Source: Chitinophaga fulva (GTDB lineage Bacteria; Bacteroidota; Bacteroidia; Chitinophagales; Chitinophagaceae). From it: a DNA stretch of 64,000 nucleotides. The notes below the pieces were generated by a model. It was not told the origin of the DNA, did not search any database, and worked only from the letters and a program-made list of their open reading frames with translations. Where the stretch lies: assembly GCF_012927205.1 (NCBI RefSeq), contig NZ_JABBGC010000004.1, forward strand, positions 310,001-374,000, written 5' to 3'. This document shows positions 1 to 9,573 of the stretch, piece by piece (the stretch's first letter is position 1; each line of letters starts with the position of its first letter). The position numbers and the translations under genes are program-made.

Positions 1-5
1 AAATA

Positions 6-28
6 CGGCTCTGTGATCAGAGCCGTTT
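6..28. terminator. hairpin, probable terminator of a gene left of the window
   Basis: Perfect 8-bp stem (cggctctg / cagagccg) with a 4-nt loop, followed by only a short T stretch. No gene in the window ends nearby, so it probably closes a plus-strand gene outside the window. The rest of 29-427 is AT-rich and I see no gene in it. Confidence 0.5.
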
Positions 29-427
29 GCCTTTATAAATTCCACGTTATGAAAAACTGATACAAAAATACGATATTTTGCTAAAACGTTTTAGTAAGCT
101 TTATACTTTTTACAGATTACTGATAATTCTCTTGCTGTAATGTGATCCAAAGTTCGCTCCAAAAAAACGTTTGTTGAAATTCTCCAGGTTAAATTTTTCT
201 TAAACAAGTTTAGATTTTGCAATCTATCGTATATGTAAATATTTTTATTTCTGTTTATTTTTGCGTCTTTTGTTGTTTGTACATCAAATATACAAAAGAA
301 AACATGAAAAAACCAAGAGGTGAATGTTAAAAAATGATGAATTCGGCAAATAAAACATATATATAATTAAATATAATGTGATTTGCGTTGATCACTTCTC
401 ATTTCAGCTCCTGGTTTTTTAAATGAA

Positions 428-1627
428 TTATTTGTCCGTACGCCCAGGATATACTTCCAGTGCTTTTTCCAGGCAAACTATTGCATGACGAATGTCGTCA
501 CGGTTCAGCACATAGGCTAACCGCACTTCCTGTTTTCCCAGCCCTGGGGTAGCGTAAAAGCCGGTCGCCGGAGACATCATCACCGTTTGTTTTTCGTATT
601 CAAAAGACTCCAGCATCCACTGGCAGAACTTATCGGAGTCATCAATTGGCAGCCGCGCCATGGCATAAAACGCACCACCCGGATTAGGACAGAAAACGCC
701 CGGGATCTTATTCAGGCCCTCTACCAGCACATCACGGCGGCTCTGGTATTCTGCTTTGATACCATCAAAATAGTCCAGCGGAAGGTCCACTGCGGCTTCA
801 CCTGCAATCTGTGCAAAGGACGGGGGGCTCAAACGGGCCTGTGCAAACTTCATGGTGGCGTCCAGCACGGACTGGTTCTTGGTCACAAATGCACCAATAC
901 GGCCTCCACAGGCGCTGTAACGCTTGGAGATCGTGTCCATCAGGATCACATTGTCGTCCATGCCTTCCAGGTTCATAGCAGAGAAGTGGGTGCCCGCGTA
1001 ACAGAATTCGCGGTAAGCCTCATCGGAGAACAGGAACAGGTTGTGTTTCAGGCACAGCTGTTTCAGCACTTCCATTTCTTCTTTGCTGTACAGGTAACCG
1101 GTAGGATTGTTTGGGTTACAGATCAGGATGGCTTTGGTGCGCGGTGTAATAGCTGCCTCAAATGCTTCCATGGCAGGCAGCGCAAAGCCGGTCTCAATAT
1201 TAGCGGTAATAGTCTTGATCTTCACTTCGGCTTCTACGGCAAAACCATTATAGTTGGCGTAGAAAGGCTCCGGTACAATCACTTCGTCGCCCGGATCGAG
1301 GCAGGCCATAAAAGCAAAGACGATAGCTTCAGAACCGCCGGTGGTCACAATGATCTGGTTATGGTTCAAAGAAACATCGAACCGTCCGTAATACTCCACC
1401 AGTTTGCGGCGGTAGCTTTCGTTACCTGCGCTGTGGCTGTATTCCAGGACTTTGAATTCAGAATGACGCACCGCGTCCAGCACCGGTTTCGGGGTCTCGA
1501 TATCGGGCTGGCCGATGTTCAGGTGATATACCTTCACACCTCTTTTCTTAGCTGCTTCGGCGAAGGGAACAAGTTTTCTGATGGGAGAAGGTGGCATCAA
1601 CACACCTCTCTGGCTAATGGTAGGCAT
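428..1627 (-). CDS. PLP-dependent aminotransferase, class I/II (aspartate aminotransferase-like)
   Basis: A 399-residue fold-type I aminotransferase, the usual length for the aspartate/aromatic aminotransferase I-gamma group. Visible motifs are GQPDIETP near 39-46, NPNNPTG at 171-177, SDEAY at 201-205, the Schiff-base lysine K235 in SKR, and a C-terminal arginine in VRLAYVLN that would hold the substrate carboxylate. It should move an amino group between an amino acid and a 2-oxoacid in the cytoplasm; the substrate cannot be read from sequence. A -7 box TATCTTTG lies on the minus strand at 1653-1660 with TTTG at 1678-1681, giving a leader of about 20 nt and supporting this start. It is monocistronic, separated from the DUF1573 gene by a terminator. 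Confidence 0.93.
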   Translation of the reverse strand: MPTISQRGVLMPPSPIRKLVPFAEAAKKRGVKVYHLNIGQPDIETPKPVLDAVRHSEFKVLEYSHSAGNESYRRKLVEYYGRFDVSLNHNQIIVTTGGSEAIVFAFMACLDPGDEVIVPEPFYANYNGFAVEAEVKIKTITANIETGFALPAMEAFEAAITPRTKAILICNPNNPTGYLYSKEEMEVLKQLCLKHNLFLFSDEAYREFCYAGTHFSAMNLEGMDDNVILMDTISKRYSACGGRIGAFVTKNQSVLDATMKFAQARLSPPSFAQIAGEAAVDLPLDYFDGIKAEYQSRRDVLVEGLNKIPGVFCPNPGGAFYAMARLPIDDSDKFCQWMLESFEYEKQTVMMSPATGFYATPGLGKQEVRLAYVLNRDDIRHAIVCLEKALEVYPGRTDK

Positions 1628-1652
1628 AAAATTGTTTTGATCTTTTGCCCTG

Positions 1653-1681
1653 CAAAGATAGGGGTTAGGCAGGGCAACAAA
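1653..1681 (-). promoter_or_regulatory. promoter of the aminotransferase gene
   Basis: Minus-strand TTTG (1678-1681), 17-nt spacer and TATCTTTG (1653-1660), matching the Bacteroidota sigma-70 consensus TTTG-N17-20-TAnnTTTG. The start codon is 25 nt below the box. Confidence 0.6.
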
Positions 1682-1713
1682 AAAACCTTACAGCGCGCTG
1701 CTGTAAGGTTTTT
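1681..1713 (-). terminator. terminator of the DUF1573 gene
   Basis: A 14-bp stem (1681-1694 with 1700-1713) and 5-nt loop, with a T-run on the minus strand. It directly follows the end of the DUF1573 gene and overlaps the -33 region of the next minus-strand gene. Confidence 0.8.
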
Positions 1714-1734
1714 AATATTTTTTTTAACCTAAAA

Positions 1735-2133
1735 CTAGTTGTTGGCTACGGTACCGGTCAGATGCAGTTCTTTGTCCTGATCAACACCTTTGAACTTAAC
1801 CCAGATGGTTTTGTTCTGCTGGCCTAAACCGTTGGCACTGTAGTTGGCAGTGATCTTACCTTTTTTACCAGGCAGGATCGGTTCCTGTGTCCATTTCGGC
1901 GTAGTGCAACCACAGCTGGCACGTGCAGCTTCGATCAGGATAGGTTCTTTAGAAATGTTGGTGAATTCAAAATCAACAGATACTGGTTTGTTCAGTGCTG
2001 TTTTTCCGAAATCAACAGTTTCCTTCGCAAATTTTACTTTCGTGTCTGCCGCATTAGGCTGAGACTGTGCCCACAAAGCTGTAGTAATCAACAGGCTGGC
2101 GAATAGGGACAAGATGAATTTTTTCATTTTCAT
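1735..2133 (-). CDS. exported DUF1573 protein
   Basis: 132 residues with a signal peptide (basic start, hydrophobic stretch to about residue 22, cleavage after ALWA). The remainder is one DUF1573 domain: an immunoglobulin-like beta sandwich with the hallmark Ser-Cys-Gly-Cys-Thr (C74, C76) and a closing GTVANN strand. Proteins of this family are abundant in Bacteroidota and are exported, but no biochemical role is established. A minus-strand -7 box TAAATTTG at 2188-2195 lies 54 nt above the start. It is monocistronic, bounded by its own terminator. Confidence 0.88.
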   Translation of the reverse strand: MKMKKFILSLFASLLITTALWAQSQPNAADTKVKFAKETVDFGKTALNKPVSVDFEFTNISKEPILIEAARASCGCTTPKWTQEPILPGKKGKITANYSANGLGQQNKTIWVKFKGVDQDKELHLTGTVANN

Positions 2134-2328
2134 ATGATGGTTTTAGCGCGACTGGTTAAAAAATATAAATTTCTTTTTGACCAAGGACAAATTTACGGCC
2201 AAAAAGTAATTGTTACCTTGTAATTTATTAAAATCTTATTAAAAAAAATCAGATTATTTTAAATGCATGTTGGCGACCGATTTTTCAACTGTATAATTAA
2301 CCTTACTTTTGTACTTTAACCAAGAGGC

Positions 2329-4731
2329 ATGATAGAAAATAAAGCACTATCTATGAATATAGAAAGCCGGTTGTCATTCGAAGAATTCCGTAAGGAGGTA
2401 TTAAATGACTACAGGTTGGCCTGCGAAAGCAGGGAAGTGAGTCTGCTGGCCCGCAGGGAAGTTCTCACGGGCAAGGCTAAGTTTGGCATCTTTGGAGATG
2501 GGAAAGAGGTGGCACAGGTGGCGATGTCAAAGTATTTTAAGCCTGGCGACTTCCGCTCCGGTTATTATCGCGACCAGACTGTTGCATTTGCCACTGGGAT
2601 CGCTACTCCCGAACAATACTTTTCCCAATTATATGCTGATCCCGATCAGCAGCATGACCCCTTCTCCGGCGGCCGCCAGATGAACTCGCATTTTGCGACC
2701 CCCAACCTCGATCAGGATGGTAACTGGCTCAACCTGATGGAGATGAAGAACTCCGCGGCAGACATGGCGCCTACGGCCGGACAGATGCCCCGTGCGGTGG
2801 GACTGGCATACGCCTCCAAAATGTTCCGCGAAGTGGAAGCGCTGCACGATCTTAAACATCTTACGGATAACGGTAACGAAATTTGTTTCGCTACTATCGG
2901 TGACGCCTCTACGTCAGAAGGCCATTTCTGGGAAACCATGAATGCTGCAGGCGTATTGCAGGTGCCATTGGCGGTTTTCGTATGGGATGACGGCTACGGT
3001 ATCTCCGTACCCCGTAAATACCAGACTACCAAAAACTCCATCAGCGTCGCACTGGAAGGCTTCCGTAAAGCGGACGGCACCAACGGCTTTGATATCTATA
3101 ACGTGAAAGGATGGGATTATGCCGGTATGTGCGAAGTATTTGAAGCGGCTATCCGCAAAATACGGGAAACACATATCCCCGCACTATTCCACGTGGAAGA
3201 AATCACCCAGCCGCAAGGCCACTCTACCAGCGGCTCCCACGAACGCTACAAAAGCAAGGAGCGCCTGTCCTGGGAAAAAGAATTCGACTGTAATCTGAAA
3301 ATGCGTTCCTGGATCATGGAGAACGCCTTGTGTGATGAGGAAACACTGGTGGAGATTGAAGCAAATGCTAAAACCACTGCACAGGACGCACGTAAGGCCG
3401 CATGGGAAAAATATATCACCCCCATTAAACAGGAGTTACAGCGCTTTGTGGCACTGGCTACACCTCTCACAGAAGTGTCCGGCGCGAATGCTGAACTGGT
3501 AGCGCAGCAGGTACGTGAACTGCAGGCCAACCGCGAACCACAGCGCAGGGATATCCTGAAAGCTGCTGCCACCATTCTGGTAAGGCACCGGCAACTGAAA
3601 GCTGATCCTGCCATACAGGCTTTACAGCAGTACTACGATCAGTATCTCCGGGAAGAAAAAGAAAATTACAATTCCTATCTGCATGCAACCGGCGCTAATT
3701 CGGTATTGAATGTACCGGAAGTACCGGTGGAATATAACGATGACGCCACTACGCTCAACGGCTATGAGGTGCTGAACAAATATTTTGATCAGCTGATCAC
3801 CAACAATCCGAAGGTGTTTGCTTTCGGAGAAGACGTAGGTAAAATCGGCGACGTAAACCAGGCCTTCGCTGGATTACAGCAGAAACATGGTCCGCTGCGT
3901 ATAACGGATACGGGCATACGTGAATTAACGATCATGGGCCAGGGTATCGGTATGGCCCTGCGTGGCCTGCGTCCTATCGCAGAAATCCAGTATTTGGATT
4001 ACGTACTGTATGGCCTGCAACCCCTGAGTGATGATGTGGCTTCTCTGCAATATCGTACCAAGGGCATTCAACACTGCCCGATTATCGTGCGTACCCGCGG
4101 CCACCGGCTGGAAGGTATCTGGCACAGCGGTTCTCCAATGGGTATGATCATCAACTCACTGAGAGGCATGAACGTATGTGTGCCACGCAACATGGTACAG
4201 GCAGCCGGTATGTACAATACCCTGCTGCAGGCCAATGAGCCGGCGCTGGTGATTGAATCACTGAATGGTTACCGCCTCAAGGAAAAACTGCCTTCCAACC
4301 TCGAAACATTCACGGTGCCACTGGGCGTACCGGAAGTGCTGAAAGAAGGTACCGATGTTACGCTGGTAACTTATGGTTCCATGACCCGCATCGTAGAAGA
4401 AGCGATGGTGACACTGGAAGAACTGGGCATTTCCTGTGAACTGATAGATGTACAAACGTTGCTGCCTTTTGATATTCATCACAGCATTGTGCAATCACTG
4501 AAGAAAACCAACCGCATCGCCTTCATTGATGAAGACGTACCGGGAGGCGGCACTGCCTATATGTTCCAGCAGGTGATGGAACAGCAGGGCGGCTACCGCT
4601 GGCTGGATGTGGCTCCGCGTACGCTAGCCGCACAGGCACATCGTCCGGCTTATGGTTCTGATGGTGATTATTTCTCCAAGCCCAACACGGAAGATGTGGT
4701 GAAAATGGTGATGGAGATGATGGAAGAATAG
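2329..4731 (+). CDS. 2-oxoacid dehydrogenase E1, fused alpha and beta subunits
   Basis: 800 residues joining both halves of a thiamine diphosphate E1 component. The alpha part (about 1-400) carries the ThDP motif GDASTSEG...N and the DDGYGISV stretch; the beta part (about 465-800) carries FGEDVG, TGIRELTIMGQGIGMA and the C-terminal transketolase domain with DEDVPGGGTAYMFQQVM. It decarboxylates a 2-oxoacid, probably branched-chain, and passes the acyl group to lipoyl E2. E2 and E3 genes are not in the window. The fusion is common in Bacteroidota. A -7 box TACTTTTG at 2304-2311 precedes it; an in-frame ATG at 2353 is an alternative start that would fit the family equally well. Confidence 0.92.
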   Translation: MIENKALSMNIESRLSFEEFRKEVLNDYRLACESREVSLLARREVLTGKAKFGIFGDGKEVAQVAMSKYFKPGDFRSGYYRDQTVAFATGIATPEQYFSQLYADPDQQHDPFSGGRQMNSHFATPNLDQDGNWLNLMEMKNSAADMAPTAGQMPRAVGLAYASKMFREVEALHDLKHLTDNGNEICFATIGDASTSEGHFWETMNAAGVLQVPLAVFVWDDGYGISVPRKYQTTKNSISVALEGFRKADGTNGFDIYNVKGWDYAGMCEVFEAAIRKIRETHIPALFHVEEITQPQGHSTSGSHERYKSKERLSWEKEFDCNLKMRSWIMENALCDEETLVEIEANAKTTAQDARKAAWEKYITPIKQELQRFVALATPLTEVSGANAELVAQQVRELQANREPQRRDILKAAATILVRHRQLKADPAIQALQQYYDQYLREEKENYNSYLHATGANSVLNVPEVPVEYNDDATTLNGYEVLNKYFDQLITNNPKVFAFGEDVGKIGDVNQAFAGLQQKHGPLRITDTGIRELTIMGQGIGMALRGLRPIAEIQYLDYVLYGLQPLSDDVASLQYRTKGIQHCPIIVRTRGHRLEGIWHSGSPMGMIINSLRGMNVCVPRNMVQAAGMYNTLLQANEPALVIESLNGYRLKEKLPSNLETFTVPLGVPEVLKEGTDVTLVTYGSMTRIVEEAMVTLEELGISCELIDVQTLLPFDIHHSIVQSLKKTNRIAFIDEDVPGGGTAYMFQQVMEQQGGYRWLDVAPRTLAAQAHRPAYGSDGDYFSKPNTEDVVKMVMEMMEE

Positions 4732-4755
4732 CAAACAGACTTGCTCATAATAGGC

Positions 4756-4803
4756 GAAGCCACCGTACATGCATCCAATCTGCATATGCGGTGGCTTCTG
4801 TGT
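4756..4803 (+). terminator. hairpin downstream of the E1 gene
   Basis: 10-bp stem gaagccaccg (4756-4765) with its complement at 4789-4798, with a further inner palindrome. The T-tail is weak (tgtgttt), so termination strength is uncertain. Confidence 0.55.
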
Positions 4804-4953
4804 TTAATGTAGTCAAGCAGTTATTGCAAGCTTAGTTTTGCTGTTATTATGGCGCAGCAAAGGTGTGGCATTTTTTCAAAGTGCAGAAGGATAGCGGTCT
4901 GAGTTAATAATTATTTAATTCATCATGTATATTTAACGAACAAACAGAAATAT

Positions 4954-5919
4954 ATGAAAAACATAGTTGTATTGGACGGATATGCTTTAAATCCCGGTGA
5001 CCTGGACTGGGCGCCACTGCAGGCTTTGGGGAAGGTGACCATCTACGACCGTACGCCGGCGGACCTGGTAGCGGAACGAGCAAAAGATGCCCATATTTTA
5101 CTGACCAACAAAGCAATTGTCAGCGCAGAAACGATCAATAGCCTGCCTTCCCTCGAATATATCGGGGTGATGGCCACTGGGTATAATGTGGTGGATATTC
5201 AGGCCGCTACGGCCCGGAAAATACCTGTCACCAATGTTCCCGCTTACAGTACTGCTTCAGTGGCGCAGCTTACTTTTGCATTAATATTGGAATTGTGTTT
5301 TCGGACGGGTTTGCACGCAGAAACTGTGAGAGCGGGGGAATGGGCCTCCAGCGTGGATTTCAGCTATTGGAAGACACCACTGACCGAACTGGATGGCCTT
5401 ACATTGGGTATTGTGGGCTTTGGGCAGATAGGGCAGGCGGTAGCAAAGATCGCCATGGCCTTCGGAATGAAAGTGATCGCTTATCATAAACATCCTGACA
5501 GGGACCAGATGGAGGGCGTGACTTTTGTGGACCAGGCCACCTGTTTCCGGGAAGCGGATATTGTATCGCTGCATTGTCCGCTGAACCAGGACAACCGGGA
5601 GTTTGTGAATGCAGGTTTATTGAAAACGATGAAAAAAACAGCATTTCTGATTAATACCAGCCGGGGACCGCTGATCCGCGAGGCCGATCTGGCTGAGGCA
5701 TTAAAAGAAGGTGTGATAGCAGGAGCAGGGCTGGATGTGCTTTCCGCAGAGCCGCCCGCAGCAGATAATCCGCTGGTACACGCACCAGGCGCTATTATTA
5801 CACCTCATATCGCGTGGGCAACGCAGGCAGCACGAGGCCGGTTGATGCGCATGGCAGTAGAGAATGTACATCAACACCTACAAGGGAGGTGTCAAAATAA
5901 TATCAATAAAATACAATAA
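4954..5919 (+). CDS. D-2-hydroxyacid dehydrogenase (glycerate dehydrogenase-like)
   Basis: 321 residues, typical for NAD-dependent D-2-hydroxyacid dehydrogenases. The Rossmann fingerprint GFGQIG lies at 155-160 and the catalytic set is R237 (NTSRGPL), E266 (SAEPP) and H285 (TPHIAW), with D261 in GLDV. It should interconvert a 2-oxoacid and its D-2-hydroxyacid; the closest-looking subgroup is glycerate/hydroxypyruvate reductase, but substrate is not certain. It stands alone between the E1 gene and the response regulator, with a 222-nt upstream gap in which I see no clear promoter. Confidence 0.9.
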   Translation: MKNIVVLDGYALNPGDLDWAPLQALGKVTIYDRTPADLVAERAKDAHILLTNKAIVSAETINSLPSLEYIGVMATGYNVVDIQAATARKIPVTNVPAYSTASVAQLTFALILELCFRTGLHAETVRAGEWASSVDFSYWKTPLTELDGLTLGIVGFGQIGQAVAKIAMAFGMKVIAYHKHPDRDQMEGVTFVDQATCFREADIVSLHCPLNQDNREFVNAGLLKTMKKTAFLINTSRGPLIREADLAEALKEGVIAGAGLDVLSAEPPAADNPLVHAPGAIITPHIAWATQAARGRLMRMAVENVHQHLQGRCQNNINKIQ

Positions 5920-6193
5920 AATATTATTTTGATATTTTAATCATGTGTTTGTATATTCAGGTAACCCTCTTATAAATAACTATTAATTTTTGTCTGAAGA
6001 ATGAATAAGCTGAACAACTCCTGTAACTTGAATAGAATGGTCACCGGTTTTAGTATAATTTTGAAAACGTATATTTTACCCTTATAGAATTAAAATATAT
6101 AAAAACAGGGCGGTACCTTCTGTGACCGACCGCGTTTTTATGAAGGGGGAAGTCGCTAAATTCAGGAGGTCACCTTCAAAATTCAACCGAAAT

Positions 6194-6922
6194 ATGAAAT
6201 CACGTATTCTATTGGTAGAGGACGATGAATTTTTTGCCAAAGTGCTCAAGCGGCAGCTGGAGCGTGCCAATTTTGAAGTAACGCATGCCATCGACGGACA
6301 GGCCGGTTGGGAGAAATTCCAGGAAACGATTTTTGATTTATGCATCCTGGACGTGGTGATGCCCAGGAAAGATGGTTTTACATTGGCGGGAGAAATACGG
6401 GCCACGGATTTTAACATCCCCATCGTATTTACTTCTTCCCGTTATATGGAGCAGGACAGGTTGCAGGGATTTGATATCGGAGCGGATGATTACCTGGTAA
6501 AGCCCTTCAATACGGATGAACTGATCAGCCGTATTAAAGTCTACATTAAACGCAGCCGTCTGCTTCGGAGTGAGAAGCGGATTGTCTATACAGTAGGTAA
6601 CCTTGTTTTTGATTATTCCCAGCTTCAGTTGCGGCATAAAGACAATGAGGTAGAAAATCACGTTCGGATCGCTCCCAAGGAGGCGGAATTACTGCGCTAT
6701 CTGTGTGAAAACTCTAACAAAAAACTGAAAAGGGAGCATATCCTGGCGAGTGTCTGGGGAGCGGACGGTTACCTGGCACAACGGGTAATGGACGTGTACC
6801 TGAGTCGCTTACGCCGGCATATTGCCATGGATCCCTCTATCCGGATAGAAACCTTTCACGGAAAAGGTCTTATGCTGGTCATCAACGAGATGGACCGTAC
6901 CCACATCATTGAGAAGGCGTAA
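6194..6922 (+). CDS. OmpR/PhoB-type response regulator, orphan
   Basis: 242 residues counted from the ATG at 6194, which begins directly with the receiver sequence MKSRILLVEDDE; a reading frame open from 6122 would add a poorly conserved 24-residue leader. Receiver domain 1-120: acidic pair D10/D11, phospho-acceptor D53, T80 and K103 (LVKPFN). The C-terminal winged helix (about 135-230) includes the LSRLRRHI recognition region. No sensor kinase is adjacent, so its partner lies elsewhere. A -7 box TAATTTTG at 6056-6063 would give a leader of roughly 125 nt, long for this window. Confidence 0.93.
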   Translation: MKSRILLVEDDEFFAKVLKRQLERANFEVTHAIDGQAGWEKFQETIFDLCILDVVMPRKDGFTLAGEIRATDFNIPIVFTSSRYMEQDRLQGFDIGADDYLVKPFNTDELISRIKVYIKRSRLLRSEKRIVYTVGNLVFDYSQLQLRHKDNEVENHVRIAPKEAELLRYLCENSNKKLKREHILASVWGADGYLAQRVMDVYLSRLRRHIAMDPSIRIETFHGKGLMLVINEMDRTHIIEKA

Positions 6923-6952
6923 AGCCTGATTGTTTTTTAAACCTGAAATAGA

Positions 6953-6986
6953 AACGTCCCGGCATTTGCCGGGACGTTCTTTTTTT
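6953..6986. terminator. bidirectional terminator between the regulator and yebC genes
   Basis: A 12-bp perfect stem (6953-6964 with 6967-6978), GC-rich at its centre, followed by seven T on the plus strand. It sits between convergent genes and can serve both. Confidence 0.9.
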
Positions 6987-6999
6987 ATGGAAATAACCT

Positions 7000-7710
7000 T
7001 TATTTCAGATTATAGAATACCTGTTGAACGTCATCGTCCTGTTCCAGACGATCTACCAGCTCCAGTACCTCTTTGGCCTGCTCTTCATTCAGTTCCAAGG
7101 TAGTGGTGGGAATACGTTTCAGCTCTGAGCTGATTACTTCCAGGCCTTTGTCTTCCAGCGCTTTGGCCATATTGCCAAATTCATTGAAAGCAGCACGGAT
7201 AATGATGTTGCCTTCGCTGTCTTCCCCGATTTCTTCCATACCGAAATCAATCAGTTCCAGCTCCAGTTCTTCCAGGTCCTGGCCGGCATTTTTCACTTTG
7301 AATTCACCCACACGGTTGAACAGGAAACCTACGGAACCACTGTTGCCCAGGGCGCCGCCACCTTTGGTGAAGTGCATACGGAGGTTGGCCACAGTACGGG
7401 TAGTATTATCAGTAGCAGTATCAATGATTACTGCTACGCCGTGAGGGGCATAACCTTCATATACCACCTCCTCGTAATCAGTCTTGTCTTTACCCATTGC
7501 ACGTTTGATTGCCGCTTCCACACGGTCTTTAGGCATATTGGCGCTTTTGGCGTTGAGCATGCAACGGCGCAGTGCAGGGTTGTTGTCGGGGTCAGGACCG
7601 CCATTTTTTACTGCAATAGCGATTTCCTTACCGACTCTTGTGAATGCTTTGGCCATCCTGTCCCAGCGGGCAAACATGGTTGACTTTCTTACTTCAAATA
7701 TCCTTCCCAT
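7000..7710 (-). CDS. YebC/PmpR-family protein (translation or transcription factor)
   Basis: 236 residues, the standard size of the YebC family, with the N-terminal FARWDRMAKAFTRVGKEIAIAVKNGG region, the AKSANMPKDRVEAAIKRAMG segment and the acidic C-terminal part. Family members were described as DNA-binding regulators; more recent work on YebC ties some of them to relief of ribosome stalling at proline stretches. I cannot tell these apart here. A minus-strand -7 box TAAATTTG at 7784-7791 gives a leader of about 70 nt. It is monocistronic. Confidence 0.92.
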   Translation of the reverse strand: MGRIFEVRKSTMFARWDRMAKAFTRVGKEIAIAVKNGGPDPDNNPALRRCMLNAKSANMPKDRVEAAIKRAMGKDKTDYEEVVYEGYAPHGVAVIIDTATDNTTRTVANLRMHFTKGGGALGNSGSVGFLFNRVGEFKVKNAGQDLEELELELIDFGMEEIGEDSEGNIIIRAAFNEFGNMAKALEDKGLEVISSELKRIPTTTLELNEEQAKEVLELVDRLEQDDDVQQVFYNLK

Positions 7711-7824
7711 AATGGGTTATAAATTAATTATTTGTGAATGATAACAATTGGAGGTGTATCACCCCAAAAGGCTAATAAAGATGCAAATTTAGAGAACTTT
7801 CGGCTAAAATGGAGCCCTTTTATA

Positions 7825-7865
7825 ACAGAAAACCGCCCGGGAAAAGTGGCCGGGCGGTTTTCTGT
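7825..7865 (-). terminator. terminator of the amino acid permease gene
   Basis: A 16-bp stem (7825-7840 with 7850-7865), very GC-rich inside and A/T at its base, located just below the permease stop codon. Confidence 0.85.
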
Positions 7866-7889
7866 AAATATTGTTCAGTGATGAAGGGA

Positions 7890-9365
7890 TCACAATTTCT
7901 CAGCAACGCTCTGTTGCTCACTTTGCTGCCCGATCTTACTGTTTTTCTTGCTGTAGGCGAAGTAGATGATGAAACCGAGGCCCATCCAGATAGCCAGTCG
8001 TAACCAGGTATCCCATGGCAGGGCGCCCATCATTACCACGCAGATAATGATACCCATGATCGGAACAAAAGGCACCAACGGTGTTCTGAACGGTCTGGGG
8101 GCATCCGGCTGTTTTTTGCGCATGATGATGATACCGATACATACCAGTACAAACGCGAACAGTGTACCAATGCTCACCATTTCACCTACCACATGCACCG
8201 GCACGAAAGCGGAGAACAGGCTCACAAATACCATGAACAGGAGGTTTGATTTGTACGGAGTACGGTATTTCGGATGTACATCAGAAAAGGTTTTTGGCAA
8301 CAGGCCGTCTTTTGACATGGAGTAGAACACACGGGACTGGCCCATGAGCATTACCAGGATCACAGAGGTGTAACCCGCCAGGATAGCGAGGATAATAGCC
8401 TGTTGCAGCCAGCCGTACGGTGTTTTCGCAATGGCGATCGCTACCGGTGCAGCGCTGTCTTTAAATTCTTTATAGTTGGCGAGGCCGGTCATGACGTGGG
8501 CAAAAAGCACGTACAGTACGGTACAGATGACAAGCGAGCCCAGAATACCGATAGGCATATCCTTCTGTGGCTTTTTCGCTTCCTGTGCCGCCGTAGATAC
8601 CGCGTCGAAACCGATGAAGGCGAAGAACACCACGGCAGCACCACGCAATACACCGGAAATACCGAAGTGGCCGAAGCCCTGGTTTTCAGGAATATAAGGG
8701 TGATAGTTATCGGGGTTTACATGGTTCCAGCCTACTGCGATGAATACCAGTACCACGGTTACTTTCAGCGCTACCAGCAAAGCATTGGTGAAGGCTGATT
8801 CACGGGTACCGCGGATCAACAGCAGGGAGAGCGCGCCTACGATCAGGATAGCCGGGAAGTTCATGAAGCCGTGCACGGTGCTACCATCCATCAGGGTAAC
8901 GGTTTCAAAAGGAGATGCCGTCAGCTGTGCAGGCAGATGAATATTAAAGTGATGCAGGAATTTCACCAGGTACTGGGACCAGCTGATAGCCACGGTTGCC
9001 GCGCCCAGTGCATATTCCAGCACAAGGTCCCATCCGATGATCCATGCCATGAATTCACCCATGGTAGCATAGGAGTAAGTATAAGCACTTCCTGCAATAG
9101 GAATCATGGAAGCAAATTCGGCATAACAAAGGCCTGCGAAAGCGCAACCGATAGCGCCTATGAGGAAGGAGATAGTAACGGCGGGGCCGGCATTGTTGGC
9201 TGCTGCCAGACCAGTCAGGGAAAACAGACCTGCGCCGATGATAGCGCCGATACCCAGAGCAACGAGGTTCGTTGCGGATAAAGATCGTTTCAGTCCCTTC
9301 TCTGACTCGGTCGCCTCATTCATGAGCTGATTTAAAGACTTGGTTCTGGAAAATAGAAGACCCAT
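7890..9365 (-). CDS. amino acid permease, APC superfamily
   Basis: 491 residues with at least twelve hydrophobic segments. The first helix has GIGAIIGAGLFSLTG, the conserved unwound substrate-binding stretch of APC transporters, followed by GPAVTISFLIGAIGCAFAGLCYAEFASMIPIAGSAYTY, typical of the cationic amino acid transporter/YfnA group. It should import amino acids across the inner membrane, driven by cation symport or exchange. The gene is divergent from the DAACS symporter gene and ends in a strong terminator. Substrate is not readable from sequence. Confidence 0.93.
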   Translation of the reverse strand: MGLLFSRTKSLNQLMNEATESEKGLKRSLSATNLVALGIGAIIGAGLFSLTGLAAANNAGPAVTISFLIGAIGCAFAGLCYAEFASMIPIAGSAYTYSYATMGEFMAWIIGWDLVLEYALGAATVAISWSQYLVKFLHHFNIHLPAQLTASPFETVTLMDGSTVHGFMNFPAILIVGALSLLLIRGTRESAFTNALLVALKVTVVLVFIAVGWNHVNPDNYHPYIPENQGFGHFGISGVLRGAAVVFFAFIGFDAVSTAAQEAKKPQKDMPIGILGSLVICTVLYVLFAHVMTGLANYKEFKDSAAPVAIAIAKTPYGWLQQAIILAILAGYTSVILVMLMGQSRVFYSMSKDGLLPKTFSDVHPKYRTPYKSNLLFMVFVSLFSAFVPVHVVGEMVSIGTLFAFVLVCIGIIIMRKKQPDAPRPFRTPLVPFVPIMGIIICVVMMGALPWDTWLRLAIWMGLGFIIYFAYSKKNSKIGQQSEQQSVAEKL

Positions 9366-9573
9366 ACAAAAGAAAAGTTGTGGTTGATGTTTTAAGGTAG
9401 TTTAGTTCTGTTGTGTTGTACGTCGATCGTCAAATATAATATCTAAAATCTAGAACGGATACTTTTATTTTGGCCTGAAACGCTTATTTGTACCGGCAGA
9501 ACCTTATTTTTGGGAAATTTTCCGGTTACAACAATTATTAAATTTTTTAAAGAAGAAAAAATCCTGGCGTTGC

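Noticed and set aside
304..330. 8-codon leader peptide frame (starts MKKP)
   Set aside because: Too short, no gene downstream on this strand to regulate, and no terminator hairpin of attenuation type.
587..1732. 381-codon plus-strand frame
   Set aside because: Runs opposite the aminotransferase; low-complexity His/Gln-rich translation with no domain, so a shadow.
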